DNA of 64,000 bases from Maratus speciosus (lineage: Eukaryota > Arthropoda > Arachnida > Araneae > Salticidae). The notes under the pieces are model-generated. The model worked only from the letters and a program-made list of their open reading frames with translations. It searched no databases and was not told the DNA's origin. The position numbers and the translations under genes were made by a program. Positions within the stretch are counted from its first letter, which is position 1. Each line of letters starts with the position of its first letter. The stretch covers positions 164,730,761 to 164,794,760 of the forward strand of contig OZ010799.1 in assembly GCA_963932465.1 (NCBI GenBank), in the 5' to 3' direction. Positions 45,240 through 56,659 of this stretch are shown in pieces.

Positions 45240-46980
45240 GGTCAGAGATCCCCAAAAACATGTTTATAGAAAATGTCCGTCTGTCCGTGTGTCTGTCGCC
45301 ATTGTACCATCAAAAAGTATATGAAGTTATGCATAGAATTAAACCAAATTTTTATTTTAAGTTTTTGGATATGGCAGGTAGGTCCTCCCTGAATTTGGAA
45401 AAAAATCGCCGGTAGGGGGCGCTGTAACAGCGATTTTTATGCGATTTTGAATATTGTACCATCCAACAGTATATGAAATTATGTTTAGAACTGAACCAAA
45501 TTTTTATTTTAAGTTTTTGGATATGGCAAGCAGATCCTCCTTGAATTTGGAAAACATTCGCCGGTAGGGGGCGCTGTAATAGCGATTTTTGTGCGATTTT
45601 GAATATTGTACCACCCAAAAGTATATGAAGTTATGAATAGAACTGAACCAAATTTTTATTTTAAGTTTTTGGATATAGCAGGTAAGTCCTCCCTGAATTT
45701 GGAAAAATTCGCCGGTAGGGGGCGCTGTAACAGCGATTTTTGTGCGATTTTGAATATTGTACCATCCAAAAGTATATGAAGTTATGCATAGAATTGAACC
45801 AAATTTTTATTTTAAGTTTTTGGTAATGGCAGGTAGGTCCTCCCACGAATTTGGAAAAAAATCGCCGGTAGGGGGCGCTGTAACAGCGATTTTTGTGCGA
45901 TTTTGAATATTGTACCATCCAAAAGTATATGAAGTTATGCATAGAATTGAACAAAATTTTTATTTTAAGTTTCTGGATATGGCAGGTACGTCCTCCCTGA
46001 ATTTGGAAAAAATTAGCCGGTAGAGGGCGCTGTAACAGCGATTTTTGTGCGATTTTGAATATTGTACAATCAAAAAGTGTATGAAGTTATGCATAGAATT
46101 GAACCAAATTTTTATTTTAAGTTTTTGGATATGGCAGGTAGGTCTTCCCTGAATTTGGAAAAAATTCGCCGGTAGGGGGCTCTGTCACAGCGATTTTTGT
46201 GCGATTTTGAATATTGTACTATCCAAAAGTGTATGAAATTATGCATGGAATTGAACCAAATTTTTATTTTAAGTTTTTGGCTTTGGCAGGCAGATCCTCC
46301 CTCAATTTGGAAAACATTCGCCGGTAGGGGGCGCTGTAACAGCGATTTTGAATATTGTACCATCCAAAAGTGTATGAAGTTATGCATGGAATTGAACCAA
46401 ATTTTTATTTTAAGTTTATGGCTATGACAAGCAGCACCTCCCTGAATTTGGAAAAAAATCGCCACTAGGGGGCGCTGTAATAGAGATTTTGCATATTGTA
46501 CCATCGAAAAGTGTATGAAGTTATGCATAGAATTGAACCAAGTTTTTATTTTAAGTTCTTGGCTATGGCAAGCAGGTCCTTCCTTAATTTGGAAAAAAAA
46601 ATGCGGGTAGGGAGCGCTGTAATAGCGAATTTTGTGCCATTTTGAATATTATACCATCGAAAAGTGTATGAAGTTATGCAGAGAATTGAGCCAAATTTTT
46701 TGCGTTTCTTTTTGTTCATGGCATGAAGGTCCTTCCTGAATTTCAAAAAATTCCGTTGGAAGGGTGCGCTATAATTACGATGTCTGTACCATTTTCTTTA
46801 TTGTACATTCGAAAATTGTATAAAATTATGCATACAAATTGAACCAAATTTTTTGTGCATGTTTCTGGCCTTGGCCAACAGGTCCTCCTTGAATTTGGAA
46901 ATATCGCGCGGTAATGGGGCTCTGTGATGGCGATTTTTGTATACTTTTCTAGATTTTTCGTAGTTCTATTGTCCATCGGC
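45240..46980. repeat. ~152-bp tandem array, 11 units
   Basis: The landmark GCTGTAA (or variant) lies near 45421, 45573, 45723, 45877, 46029, 46181, 46333, 46474, 46616, 46768 and 46919; spacing is 150-154, except two shortened units of 141-142. Each unit has ATATTGTACCATC, GAAGTTATGCATAGAATTGA, CCAAATTTTTATTTTAAGTT, GGTCCTCCCTGAATTTGG and CGCCGGTAGGGGGCGCTGTA. Divergence increases toward the right end. The repeated minus-strand frames have no family resemblance and track the repeat, so I call no gene. Confidence 0.93.
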
Positions 46981-47293
46981 GGCTCGTGCAAAGGCGGGAA
47001 CTCACTTCCTGCTAAGCCGGTTATTCACAAACATCTGATAACAACAGCATAAGGAAAAACTATTAATTTTAACAAATATCATGATATAGATTAACTCGTT
47101 TTTAGATTATTTAATTGACTGAAGCAGAAATTTAAGATGAAAATCAAAGTTGGTATAGTAATGAACTAATAATATTGAAGTATTAACATGTGTACCTAGT
47201 TTTTGAAATATTAAGATGTATAAGATGGAAGAAAGTTTTGGGATTGGCACATCCAACTAGTTACGTATGGAATAGTCGAAAAGAAATGCTTAA

Positions 47294-47503
47294 CCCTTTC
47301 TCGCACAGAACAATTCTCTTCGTAAAATGATGAAATTATTGTCTGACACCGGAATTTACAAACGACTTTTTTAGAAATTAAAAACTCTTTACTTTAAACA
47401 TTCATTGTAAAGTCAAAAATTTATTAAAATATTCTTGGTGCCGTTTGTACCTTTGGAATTAAAATTAGATAATCCCGATGTGGGTCCACTACGTCGGAAA
47501 GGG
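47294..47503. mobile_element. TTAA-flanked piggyBac-type MITE
   Basis: TTAA at 47290-47293 and 47504-47507 encloses 210 bp starting CCCTTTCTCG and ending CGGAAAGGG. CCC ends with TTAA duplications are typical of piggyBac derivatives; the inverted repeat is short (about 8 bp). Confidence 0.65.
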
Positions 47504-47507
47504 TTAA

Positions 47508-48920
47508 GGTCAGTTGGGGTAACTGGGCCATAGGCTATTGTATAAAAAACCGTTGATGTAACCGTCGAAGTTTTAGCTTTTGTGAACAATGCCCCTTAAC
47601 CTCTACTTCCTAAAACAACATGTGTAAACTCACTCATAACTCTCTCTTTGCTGAGATAGGTTGTCGAAAATTTACGTTTCTTTTTTTTTAAACAACGTCA
47701 ATTTGGTTGAACTTTCTCGGTTTTTATTAAAATACTGTAAGTACTTTTATTAAACAATCTTTTTTTTTAAAGATTAGGCATATAACTACGTTAATATTAT
47801 TAGGTATCTATACATATTTACTTCATGTTTCAAATGTATGCCCGGTGTCCCAGTTACCCCATAATTTTTTCAAGAATGGGGTAACTGGGACATGTATCCG
47901 TGGTAACTGGACCATGCTGAATCCAATGGATATACATAATTTTTTTTTAGTTTCTCTTACAACGGGAAGTAAATTTCTCCATTCTTTTTTGCGCACAATA
48001 AAGAAAATTTTAGAATACGTTATTAAAATTACGTAATAAAATTTAAAAAAAGCATATTGGGTGATATCAAGCCAAATTTCTTGACCCCTTGAGAGGCGGT
48101 GATGCCGTTATGGCACCGCGTAATTTTAATTCCTAATTGCAACATTGGCACCGGAATTTTATAATGAAATTTTCACCTTTATTAGGACGCTAAAATATAC
48201 TTTTACTTGTTTTCAAATAGATTCTCTTGTAAATACTGGTGTCATTAAATTATTTCAACATTTTACGAATGCAAATACCTTGCCCCTGAAAGCCAGATAG
48301 CCAAACCTTGAAATTGTACGATACATACAGATAAAGTACTTAAGTACTTACGTAGCCGTTTGTTCATAGTTACCTTACTATTTTTTTCTTTAAAATACCC
48401 ATGTGACTTATACTTATTACCTATACTAAAGTACATAAGTACTTATTTAATTTTTAGGTTTTTGGTATAAATAAATCTAATATTTTCACTTTTAGTGCTT
48501 TTTTTAGACACATTGAGAGCAAAGGTTTCCTTTACAACGCTCTGTATTGATATATAATATACATGATCTGCCTGGTTTAAATTTTTTTAAGTTGTTAACA
48601 CTTTTTCAAACAGGACCTGATATCTTACATGAAAAAAAATAAACGTGTGTGGAACATAAACCCTCCTGGGCGACTTACCCCATTTGTATGGGGCAACTGG
48701 ACCCATGAGGAAAGAAATATGAAATATGTTTATTTTTATATTTATATTTTTAAACATTAAAATGTAATTTTGAGCATTTCTGTCTGATAGAGGAAACCTA
48801 ACTGAACACATTTACAGAAGTTCCGATTTTAGCTCAAATGAACATTAGCTTTTTGAAGCTGAATTGTCAGAAGCTCCAGAGTCACATTGTAAAACCATGG
48901 CCCAGTTGCCCCAACTAACC
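47508..48920. mobile_element. TTAA-flanked non-autonomous DNA transposon, 1.4 kb
   Basis: TTAA at 47504-47507 and 48921-48924. Ends GGTCAGTTGGGGTAACTGGG and CCCAGTTGCCCCAACTAACC form ~24-bp inverted repeats. The core motif GGGGYAACTGG also occurs inside, near 47848 (inverted), 47878, 47905 (shortened) and 48693. No transposase frame is visible. piggyBac or Kolobok are the TTAA superfamilies to consider. Confidence 0.82.
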
Positions 48921-48924
48921 TTAA

Positions 48925-50094
48925 ATATTTATATTAATAAAAATGCAAACGGATTTTCCTCTTCTAAATCGGTCTGCAAGCGATAAAGATTTTTTTTTAA
49001 TTATTGATTTTTTTTATTAATATTAAGATACGGTTTAAAAAAAATTGTTTTTTTAAAAAAACTTTTTTTTTTCCCTATTCGACATTGAAAAAAATGAAAA
49101 ATGTGCGATGTTTACAAATTAAAAAAATTGCAGCAAAAGCGAAACCAGGTCAGCGAAATTGGTCAGGTGTAGACACAGTCGATATGACGCCACTCACTGA
49201 CATGTTTTTGCTTCATAATATAGATTTTTGGTATTTTATTACTAGAAAAAACAAAGCATGAAGCATTACGTTTTAACTTCCCAACAAGATTGTTCTTTTA
49301 TAAATTGAAATACGCCTTACTGTGTGATTTAAGCTTGCATGACAAAATAAACCTTAAGTTTACACCGGCGGAAAAATTGTCTGCTCCTTTTAGAGTTTTC
49401 CGAGAGGAACAGGTTTAGGATGAATGTCCGAACGGGGTTGCCAAAGTAAGATATTTTTTTAATTCTATTTCGCCCCACTTTTTTCTACACAAAAATCTTT
49501 TACACACGTTTTGGCAACATTTGCAAAGAGAAATATACTGCAATATGTATTTTTTTAAACTATTGCTCGTGGTAACCTTGGTACGAAAGAAGACAGGCTA
49601 GTGTTTCAGATTCGAAATGGTTGCATCGGACTTCCTCCGCGTTCAATGTGATAACTTTTATATTGCTAAATGTCCTAACACGGAAACTACCCCAATAGTG
49701 TAATAATGGAAAAAATCTAAATAAGTAGCAATCGAAAAAGCATATTGGAACTTGTTTATAGACGCATAAGTTATTTGTCCTCGTCTCCCCGTTATCGAGA
49801 TATAAAGTTTTAAAATTTGCAAAATAAAACATCTACCTACGAAGTGACGGCTCCCCGCCAACCAGCGGCGAAACATTTCATGGTGTAAAGCAGTAGTAGC
49901 TTCCCTTCTTACCAATTAGAAGTTCCTTGGGTAAATTATTACTGCCACGTGTCTTTATTCAGCTTGGAACCCAGATTTTGAATATAGCACACAGTAAGAC
50001 ATCTAATTCTCGTTTTAGGCTCTGTGGGAATTTTAGGCGTGTTATATTGAAAAGATGTCTCGAATTAATCCTTTAATTTTGTGTTCAGTCAAAG
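48925..50094. other. intergenic, no gene supported
   Basis: AT-rich, with a run of T and A tracts at 48988-49100. The short frames here lack any recognisable domain. Confidence 0.45.
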
Positions 50095-50213
50095 ATTCTT
50101 AATGCAGCACTGATGTATTTAAACACTTAATAATGCAGCAATTATGCACTATTTAGCATTATTTTGTGATGCATTATTTAGTGTTTTAATGCATCAGTGC
50201 TGTATTAAGAATC
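50095..50213. mobile_element. palindromic MITE
   Basis: The left arm ATTCTTAATGCAGCACTGAT (from 50095) pairs with the right arm ATCAGTGCTGTATTAAGAAT (to about 50213), about 46 bp each with few mismatches. The loop is TTATGCACTATTTAGCAT-like. A target duplication is not obvious. Confidence 0.75.
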
Positions 50214-50948
50214 GTTTAATGTGCAAAACTTCCAAATGTGAGGAACGAACTTGATTAAAGATTTGGTGTTATGCGTGTTACGAAAGGTTCGCACACCAAC
50301 ATTTGTAACTGAAGACAAAGTTGAAATGATCCTCTTTATTTTCATACATCACTTATTATAATATGTGTAATAGTTTTAAAAATATAAATTTTCAAAATCC
50401 GATCATTCATATGTGCTAACCGTGTATATCTCGATAACTGGGAGACGAAAGCAAATAATTTATGCGAGAGCAAATGTATTTTAATATACTCTTTCGATTG
50501 CTGCTTACTTAGATTTTTTTTATTTTTACACTAAGGTGTATTTTCCTGGTAAGAATAATAATTTTGTACCGATTCTAAAGACACGTCTTGATAAAAAAAG
50601 TAATATGATTTTTGAAGCCTTAATATTCAGGGGATACTATTAAAGAGTCGTTCAAGTATGACCAATTCAATGAAGGTATTGCCCTGGATAGGAAGGTAGG
50701 GTGAAGAGCCCTTAAAAATATTTTGGTTAGTGCTCTGATCGTGGAAAACTACTCGAAAAGAAGGTCTTCATAAAGCGTATGCTTAGAAATACAATGTGAT
50801 ACATAAGTAAGTGCACAATTTCTACAGGTTGTAAAACAGGAATAGTTTAAGGTTAGCAAATTCCCCAAATGCGAGTCGTAAGATACTTAAAAACTTTTTT
50901 CCCGTAGCTGAGGGAAGTGACGTAAGCAATAGCTAGAGTGCCTCAATG
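50214..50948. other. intergenic, nothing recognised
   Basis: No domain, RNA gene or repeat that I can support. Confidence 0.4.
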
Positions 50949-51178
50949 CTAGGCCTGAGCGCTGACAGAAAAATGGCGGCTCCGTAGGCGGATTTTTTTC
51001 AGCTTGTGTACGGTCCGTTGAATTTGGGTTCCTTTTCCTCTTTATTTCTTGCGATTAAACAAGTCAAAAAAAAAAAAAACTTATAGAAAATTCTGGTGTC
51101 TAAATTTAGGGGACCGTACAAACGTTAAAAAAATCTGCCTACGACAACTGTCATTATTATGTCATCGCTCAGGTCTAG
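50949..51178. mobile_element. palindromic MITE (CTAGRCCTGAGCG ends)
   Basis: The left arm runs CTAGGCCTGAGCGCTGACA...CCGTAGGCGGATTTTTTT...GTACGGTCC. The right arm is its inverse (GGACCGTAC...AAAAAAATCTGCCTACG...TGTCATCGCTCAGGTCTAG). About 230 bp. No clear target duplication. Confidence 0.65.
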
Positions 51179-51368
51179 TATTCAGGAGACGGTGGCTAAC
51201 GTGTCACGTCAATAGTCAGTAGAAATAGCTACGTATGATGTGAAGAAGGCGTTTAATGGTCTTGAGTTGAGCAAAACGGTGTCCCGTAGAAGAAGCAAAT
51301 GAAGGAAACTTGCATATTTAATTTCTGGAACCGTAAATGTTTAAATTTAGTGTAAATCTTATTTCATT

Positions 51369-51617
51369 CTGCTTTCTTACTTCTTTCTGGCCGAGAGGTT
51401 CTGCTCTCGAAGCTGGTAGACGGGAGGTGCTGGGTTCGATCCCAATCGCGCCCGTCGGCCTAATCGTTCGGAGTTTTCGTGGTTTTCTTCGAGCCGTGGA
51501 TCTTCCATGCGTTAATACGGATTAGGTTCCCTTAGTAAGACCCCCACGGAGGGCACTCCCCCCGGGCCTATATACCTCGTGTAGATAATTGGCCGTCAAA
51601 AATCAACCCAACTCTTA
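51369..51617 (+). mobile_element. tRNA-derived SINE, second copy
   Basis: 249 bp with box A TGGCCGAGAGG and box B GGGTTCGATCCC at tRNA-like spacing including a long variable arm, as in Ser/Leu-type tRNAs. The tail is AATCAACCCAACT. Flanked by the exact 11-bp duplication CTTATTTCATT (51358-51368 and 51618-51628). The same body as 44435-44691. Confidence 0.9.
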
Positions 51618-51690
51618 CTTATTTCATTAAATATCTTTAATATGCCTGGTCCAAAGTACGAACCAAAAATGCTTTTAGCACTTAAATCTA

Positions 51691-54600
51691 TCTATACTAA
51701 TATTATAAAGAGGTAAAAATTGTTTATTTGTAGGAGGTAAGCTCTAGAACTACCAAACCGATTCCAAAAGTAATGGTATCAAAATAATGGTGTTCGTCCA
51801 ACTTAGAACACAGGCTATATCTTATGTGTGTGCCGCTGGCCGAAAGGAGTGCCAGGAGCAAAAAACGTTCTAAAAATGCGATTTTTGTGTTACTGAAAGG
51901 CCTAGAAACATGAAATTTGGAATGGTAGATACTTATACGATACTAATGATCTCTAAGGACATTTCTTTAAAAAATCAAAATTAAAATGGGGTGAAAATGC
52001 GCGAAAAGCGTTCTAAAAAACGTTCTAAATGGCGATTTTTACGCAATTTCAAAAAGTACCTAACAGATTTAAAAAATAATGGTGTGAAAACAATAGTGAC
52101 AACCCTTGCTTCAACATAGGCTATATTTTATGTCGGTGCCTTTACCCCTAAAGGGGGTGCAGGAGCAAAAAATGTTCGAAATCCCGATTTTTGTGTTACT
52201 GAAAGGTCCAGATACATGGAATTCGGCAAAGTAGTTACTTATTAGGTATAAATTATCTCTAAGAACATTTCTTAAAAAATTCGAAATTTGAAAGGGGTGA
52301 AAATGCGCAAAAAATGTTCTAAATGACGATTTTTACTTAACCTCAAGAAGTACAAAACGGTGAAAACCTTTGCTCCAATATAGGCTACATTTTATGTCGG
52401 TGCCACTACCTCTAAAGGGGGTGCAGGAGAAAAAAAAGTACGAAATTGCGATTTTTGTGTTACTGAAGGGCCCAGATACATGGAATTTGGAATGGTAATT
52501 ACTTATAAGATATAAATGATCTCTAAGAACATTTCTTAAAAAATTCGAAATTTAAAAGGGGGGAAATGCGCTAAAAGAGTTCTAAAAAACGTTCAAATGG
52601 CGATTTCTACGCAATCTCAGAAAGTACCCATCCTATTTCAACAGCAATGGTTGGAAATGGATGATGACAGCCCTTGCTCCAACATAGGCTTTATTTCATG
52701 TCGGTGTCACTACCACCTAGGTATTGCAGAAACAAAACGTTCTAAATTAAGATTTTTATGTTACTGTAGAGCATAGAATCAAGAAATTAGGCATGACAGT
52801 TATTTTTAAGATACAAATGATCTCTAAGAACATTTCCTAGAAAACTGAAATTTAAAAGGGGGAAAATGAGCGAAAAGCGTTCTAAAAATGTTTCTAAATT
52901 GCGATTTCTACGCAATCTCAGTAAGTACCGATCCGATTTAAAAAATAATGGTGTGAAAACGATGGTGACAGCCCTCGCTCCAACATAGGCTGTATTTCAT
53001 GTCGGTGTCACTACCCCAAAGGGGGTGAAGGAGCAAAAAACGATCTAAATTGCGTTTGTTTGTAATACTGCAGCGGCCAGCAAAGTAAAACTAGGCATGG
53101 TAATTACTTATAAGATATAAATGATCTCTAAGAACATTTCCTAAATAATTCGAAATTTAAAAGGGGTGAAAAGGAACGAAAAACGTTCTAAATTGCGATT
53201 TCTTCGCAATCTCAGAAAGTACCCAACCGATTTCAAAAGTAATGGTTGGAAATCTATGATGACAGTCCTTGCTCCAATATAGGACCTATTTCATGTTGGC
53301 ATCACTACCACCTTGCGGTTGCATTTTAAAAAACGTTCAAAATTGTTATTTTTGTGATACTGAAGGGGCTAGCAACTTGGAATTTGGCTTGGTAATTACT
53401 TATGAGATGTAACTACTCTCTGAGAAGAGTTCCTTAAAATTTTGAAATTAAAAAGTGGTGAAAATGAACGAAAGGCGTTCTAAAAACGTTTTTAAATAGC
53501 AATTTCTACACAATCTCGGGAAATATAAACCGATTTTAGAAGTAATGTTTTCAAATTGATGGCGACAGTCCCCAATACGAAACCGATTTCAAACATAATG
53601 GTTGCAATTTGACGGTGATAGAACCTGCTCAAACATAAGTTATAATTTATGGCGGTGCCACAACCCCTAGAGAGTTTCAGGAGCAAAATACTTTCTAAAT
53701 TGCGCTTTCTGCGGTACTGAAAAGGCTACAAACTTTAAATATAGCACGGTAGTTACTTATAAAATATAAGGGTCCTCTAAGAACTGTCCTAAATAAATTC
53801 GAAATAAAAAAGGGGTGAAACGAAAGGAAGGAGCGAAAAAGCATTCTAAAAGAGTCCTAAATTATGATTTCTATGTAATATCAGGAAATAATAAGCCGAT
53901 TACAGAAGTTATTGGTTGCGAATCAAGAGTAATAGACCCTGATGCTATACGGGCTATATTTTAAGCCGGTGTCACTACCAGCTGGTTGGCAAGAACAACA
54001 AGACAGCCTTTTTTAAAAGGCTTTCTAATTCCGTCCAATTTCCTAATAAGGCATCAAAATTCCGTTTTCTATCGAATATTAGGAAATACCAACCGATTTC
54101 AAGGTTAATGTTGGTAAATTAATGGTGACAGCGTAGCTGCCAACATCTTACGCTTTTTCAGACCACAAAAATTTTATAATAAATTTCACCTTTTTAAATC
54201 GTCGTAATCTGCCGATTAAATAAGGCAAAAATTTCTAGTAAATTTTTGTGGTCTGAAAAAGCGGAAGAGTTGGCAGCTATGGTGACAGTCTCTGTTTCAA
54301 CATTTTTCGAGACATTCGATTTCAACTCTGTTTCGGCATTTTATGTTGGTGCCACTAACACCAGAGAGGTGGTAGACTGTCAGACAATAAGCTTGGAATT
54401 TGACATGAGGATTAATTTTAAGATGTAAATGTGTTAAGATGGTTTTTTAAAAATTCAAAACTTCAAATGAATACTGAAATGAGCATAAAAGCCTCAAAAT
54501 ACTTTCTAATTTATCATTTAATTGGAGAAAATTTTAGTTCTTCTTATTAATTAAAATCTTATTTCTGTCTATTGCACTTATATAATGAAGTTCCGTTATC

Positions 54601-54721
54601 TGTGGCTTAATTTGTAATTTTTGGATTATTTCAAAAAATGTTCTTCTAATAAAAAATAATCATGCGAATATCACTTGGCATATTTCAACTATTACGCGAG
54701 CAAATCCGCGGGATTTGCTAG
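51691..54721 (+). mobile_element. Helitron-like element, family 1 copy c, complete
   Basis: A, then TCTATACTAATATTATAAAG at 51691. The 3' end is the perfect hairpin GCAAATCC-GCG-GGATTTGC followed by TAG, giving CTAG (54718-54721), then T. This is the best-preserved Helitron-type boundary pair in the window. The body has ~300-bp units as in copy a. It holds a MITE at 54132-54280. No protein is encoded. Confidence 0.9.
54132..54280. mobile_element. MITE family 2 copy nested in the Helitron
   Basis: 149 bp. Left TAGCTGCCAACATCTTACGC, right end inverted (GCGGAAGAGTTGGCAGCTAT), arms ~40 bp. Exact 8-bp duplication GGTGACAG at 54124-54131 and 54281-54288. The related unit at 15285-15300 (AATGGTGACAGTTTCT) preserves the uninterrupted site. 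Confidence 0.92.
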
Positions 54722-54840
54722 TAATTCATAATTCTCGTCGAGATAAACCCATGCAGTGTTGTGCACTTTCGATTTTGTTTTTGAATAAAAAATTGCCTTG
54801 AATTAATTGACTTCTTTTTTTAAACCAAAAAAATGCTCAC

Positions 54841-54989
54841 ATAGCTGCCAACCTTTACGCTTTTTCGCTACCACTAAAATTTAATAGAGATCTTCGCCTT
54901 GCTGAATCGCGAGATTTCGATGATTAGATAAATCAATATTTACTATAAAATTTTAGTGGTAGGAAAAAAGCGTAAAAGTTGGCAGCTAT
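54841..54989. mobile_element. MITE family 2 copy just outside the Helitron
   Basis: 149 bp. Left ATAGCTGCCAACCTTTACGC, right GCGTAAAAGTTGGCAGCTAT, arms ~45 bp. Flanks share TGCTCA (54834-54839 and 54991-54996). Confidence 0.87.
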
Positions 54990-55103
54990 GTGCTCATGGA
55001 AAATTACTATTGGGATACTAAAAACATCATAATAGATAATTGTGAATCATAATCATCCCTAATCATACGACATCAAGGTGGAACAGATATTCGACCGAGT
55101 CGC

Positions 55104-56650
55104 TGCCATCGAAATACTCAAAGCCAGAGGACACGAGTTGTGACGTCATCACTAATCGACCGACTTCTCACTAGTGTTGGAATTCACCCCGGAAAATTTT
55201 GAATAGCAATTTTATTTTATTTTATTTATGGAATATAGTTTTATCGTTAACTTTCTTCTATCTTTAGTTTAAACTTTAAAATTCAATTTTATTCCTTTCT
55301 TTCTTAAACTTCTTTAAATTCTCTTGTAACTTTTTTACTCTTCTAGTAGCTTTGCTACAGTTTAACGTTACCCCAATGGCTCATTAATACATAAGACATT
55401 TCAATTTCCTAGTCTGGGTGTTAAGCTGCAAAGCGTTATAAGTAAGCGAACAAATTTAACGCTGGAATCAAGCGTAAATTAACACAGCTGCGCCACCTAT
55501 TGGACGGAGTGATAATTCACGTACGCGGGCTTTTAGTGGGGCGCGTATTTTCTAAATCTTCAGTCGCTCAGGACAGTGAATTTTATTTGCCACATTTATT
55601 TATTACAAAATAATGGCGTAGCGAAAGGGGCATCCAGACGCACTTGACACCACGAAGCTTCCTTCGCCCTACCAAAATTACTTCAGTTATTAATGAAGGT
55701 GAAAAAAACTTTATAATTTTAGTGGTGTCAGTAAGAAAACAGTTAGGTATCTACCTGTAGTTCACACCCCATCCGCTACGTGGCGCATGACCTTGATTGA
55801 TGTGACCTCGCTTTTAATCTTGCGGTTACTTCTCCCATTTAAGATAGGACGCTTACTCATATCGCTTTGTTAAGCTGTCATCAGCTAGGAAACCCCTCAA
55901 TGCTGATTACCTGTTCACTGTAATCTTCTAAAATAATAATAACTTCTTAAACTTACTGGTGAGAATTCGGAAGCCTAAATAAAAATTCAGCCGGATGCCT
56001 AAATGCCACAGCGCTGCCGTATCTGGCTGATGTTTTATTGCGGGATTTCAAATTCTCACCAGTAATTTTAAATAGTTATTATTGTTTTATAAGATGGTAG
56101 ATATTCCATAAATAAACTGAAAGAAAAATTTCTATTCAAAAATTTCCGGTGTGAATTCCAAAACTTGCGAGAAGTCGATCGATTAGTGATGACGTCACAA
56201 CTCGTGTCCTCCGGCATTGAATATTTCGATGGCAGCGGTTTTGACCCTAATCGACCGACTTCTCACTAGTGTTGGAATCTACAAAGGAAAATTTGGAATA
56301 GCAATATTTTTAATTTTCTTTGTGGAATATCTATCATCTTATAGAACAATAATAACTATTTAAATTTACTGGTAAGAATTTGGAATCCCCCAATAAAAAA
56401 TCAGTCAGATGTGGCAACACTGTGGGATTCCGCATCGGAGTGAATTTTTATTTAGGGATTCCGAATTGTCACCAGTAAGTTTAAATAGTTATTATTGTTT
56501 TATAAGATGAGACATGTTCTACAAATAAAAGAAAAGAAAATTGCTATTCAAAATTTTTCGGTGTCAATTCCAATTCTAGTGAGAAGTCGGTCTATTGGTG
56601 ATGACGTCACAACTCATGTCCTCTGGCCTTGAGTATTTCGATGGCAGCTA
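55104..56650. mobile_element. foldback (long inverted repeat) element cluster
   Basis: The outer arm GCTGCCATCGAAATACTCAA...GTGACGTCATCACTAATCGA...GACTTCTCACTAGTGTTGGAAT (from 55104) is inverted at about 56125-56237 and again at 56545-56650. A second, compact element at about 56242-56597 has ~150-bp arms that include CTATTTAAATTTACTGGTAAG and its inverse, around a short centre. The first element is interrupted by about 660 bp (55260-55920) holding TIR-like ends GGCGTAGCG / CGCTACG. No coding frame. Confidence 0.75.
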
Positions 56651-56659
56651 CCGTGTGCT

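Noticed and set aside
45352..46746. minus-strand reading frames repeating MVQYSKSHKNRCYSAP
   Set aside because: They follow the 152-bp array unit by unit, change frame with indels and have no domain resemblance.
49435..49533. a MITE bounded by GTTGCCAAA / TTTGGCAAC-like ends
   Set aside because: Only about eight terminal bases are inverted and no target duplication is visible; too weak to call.
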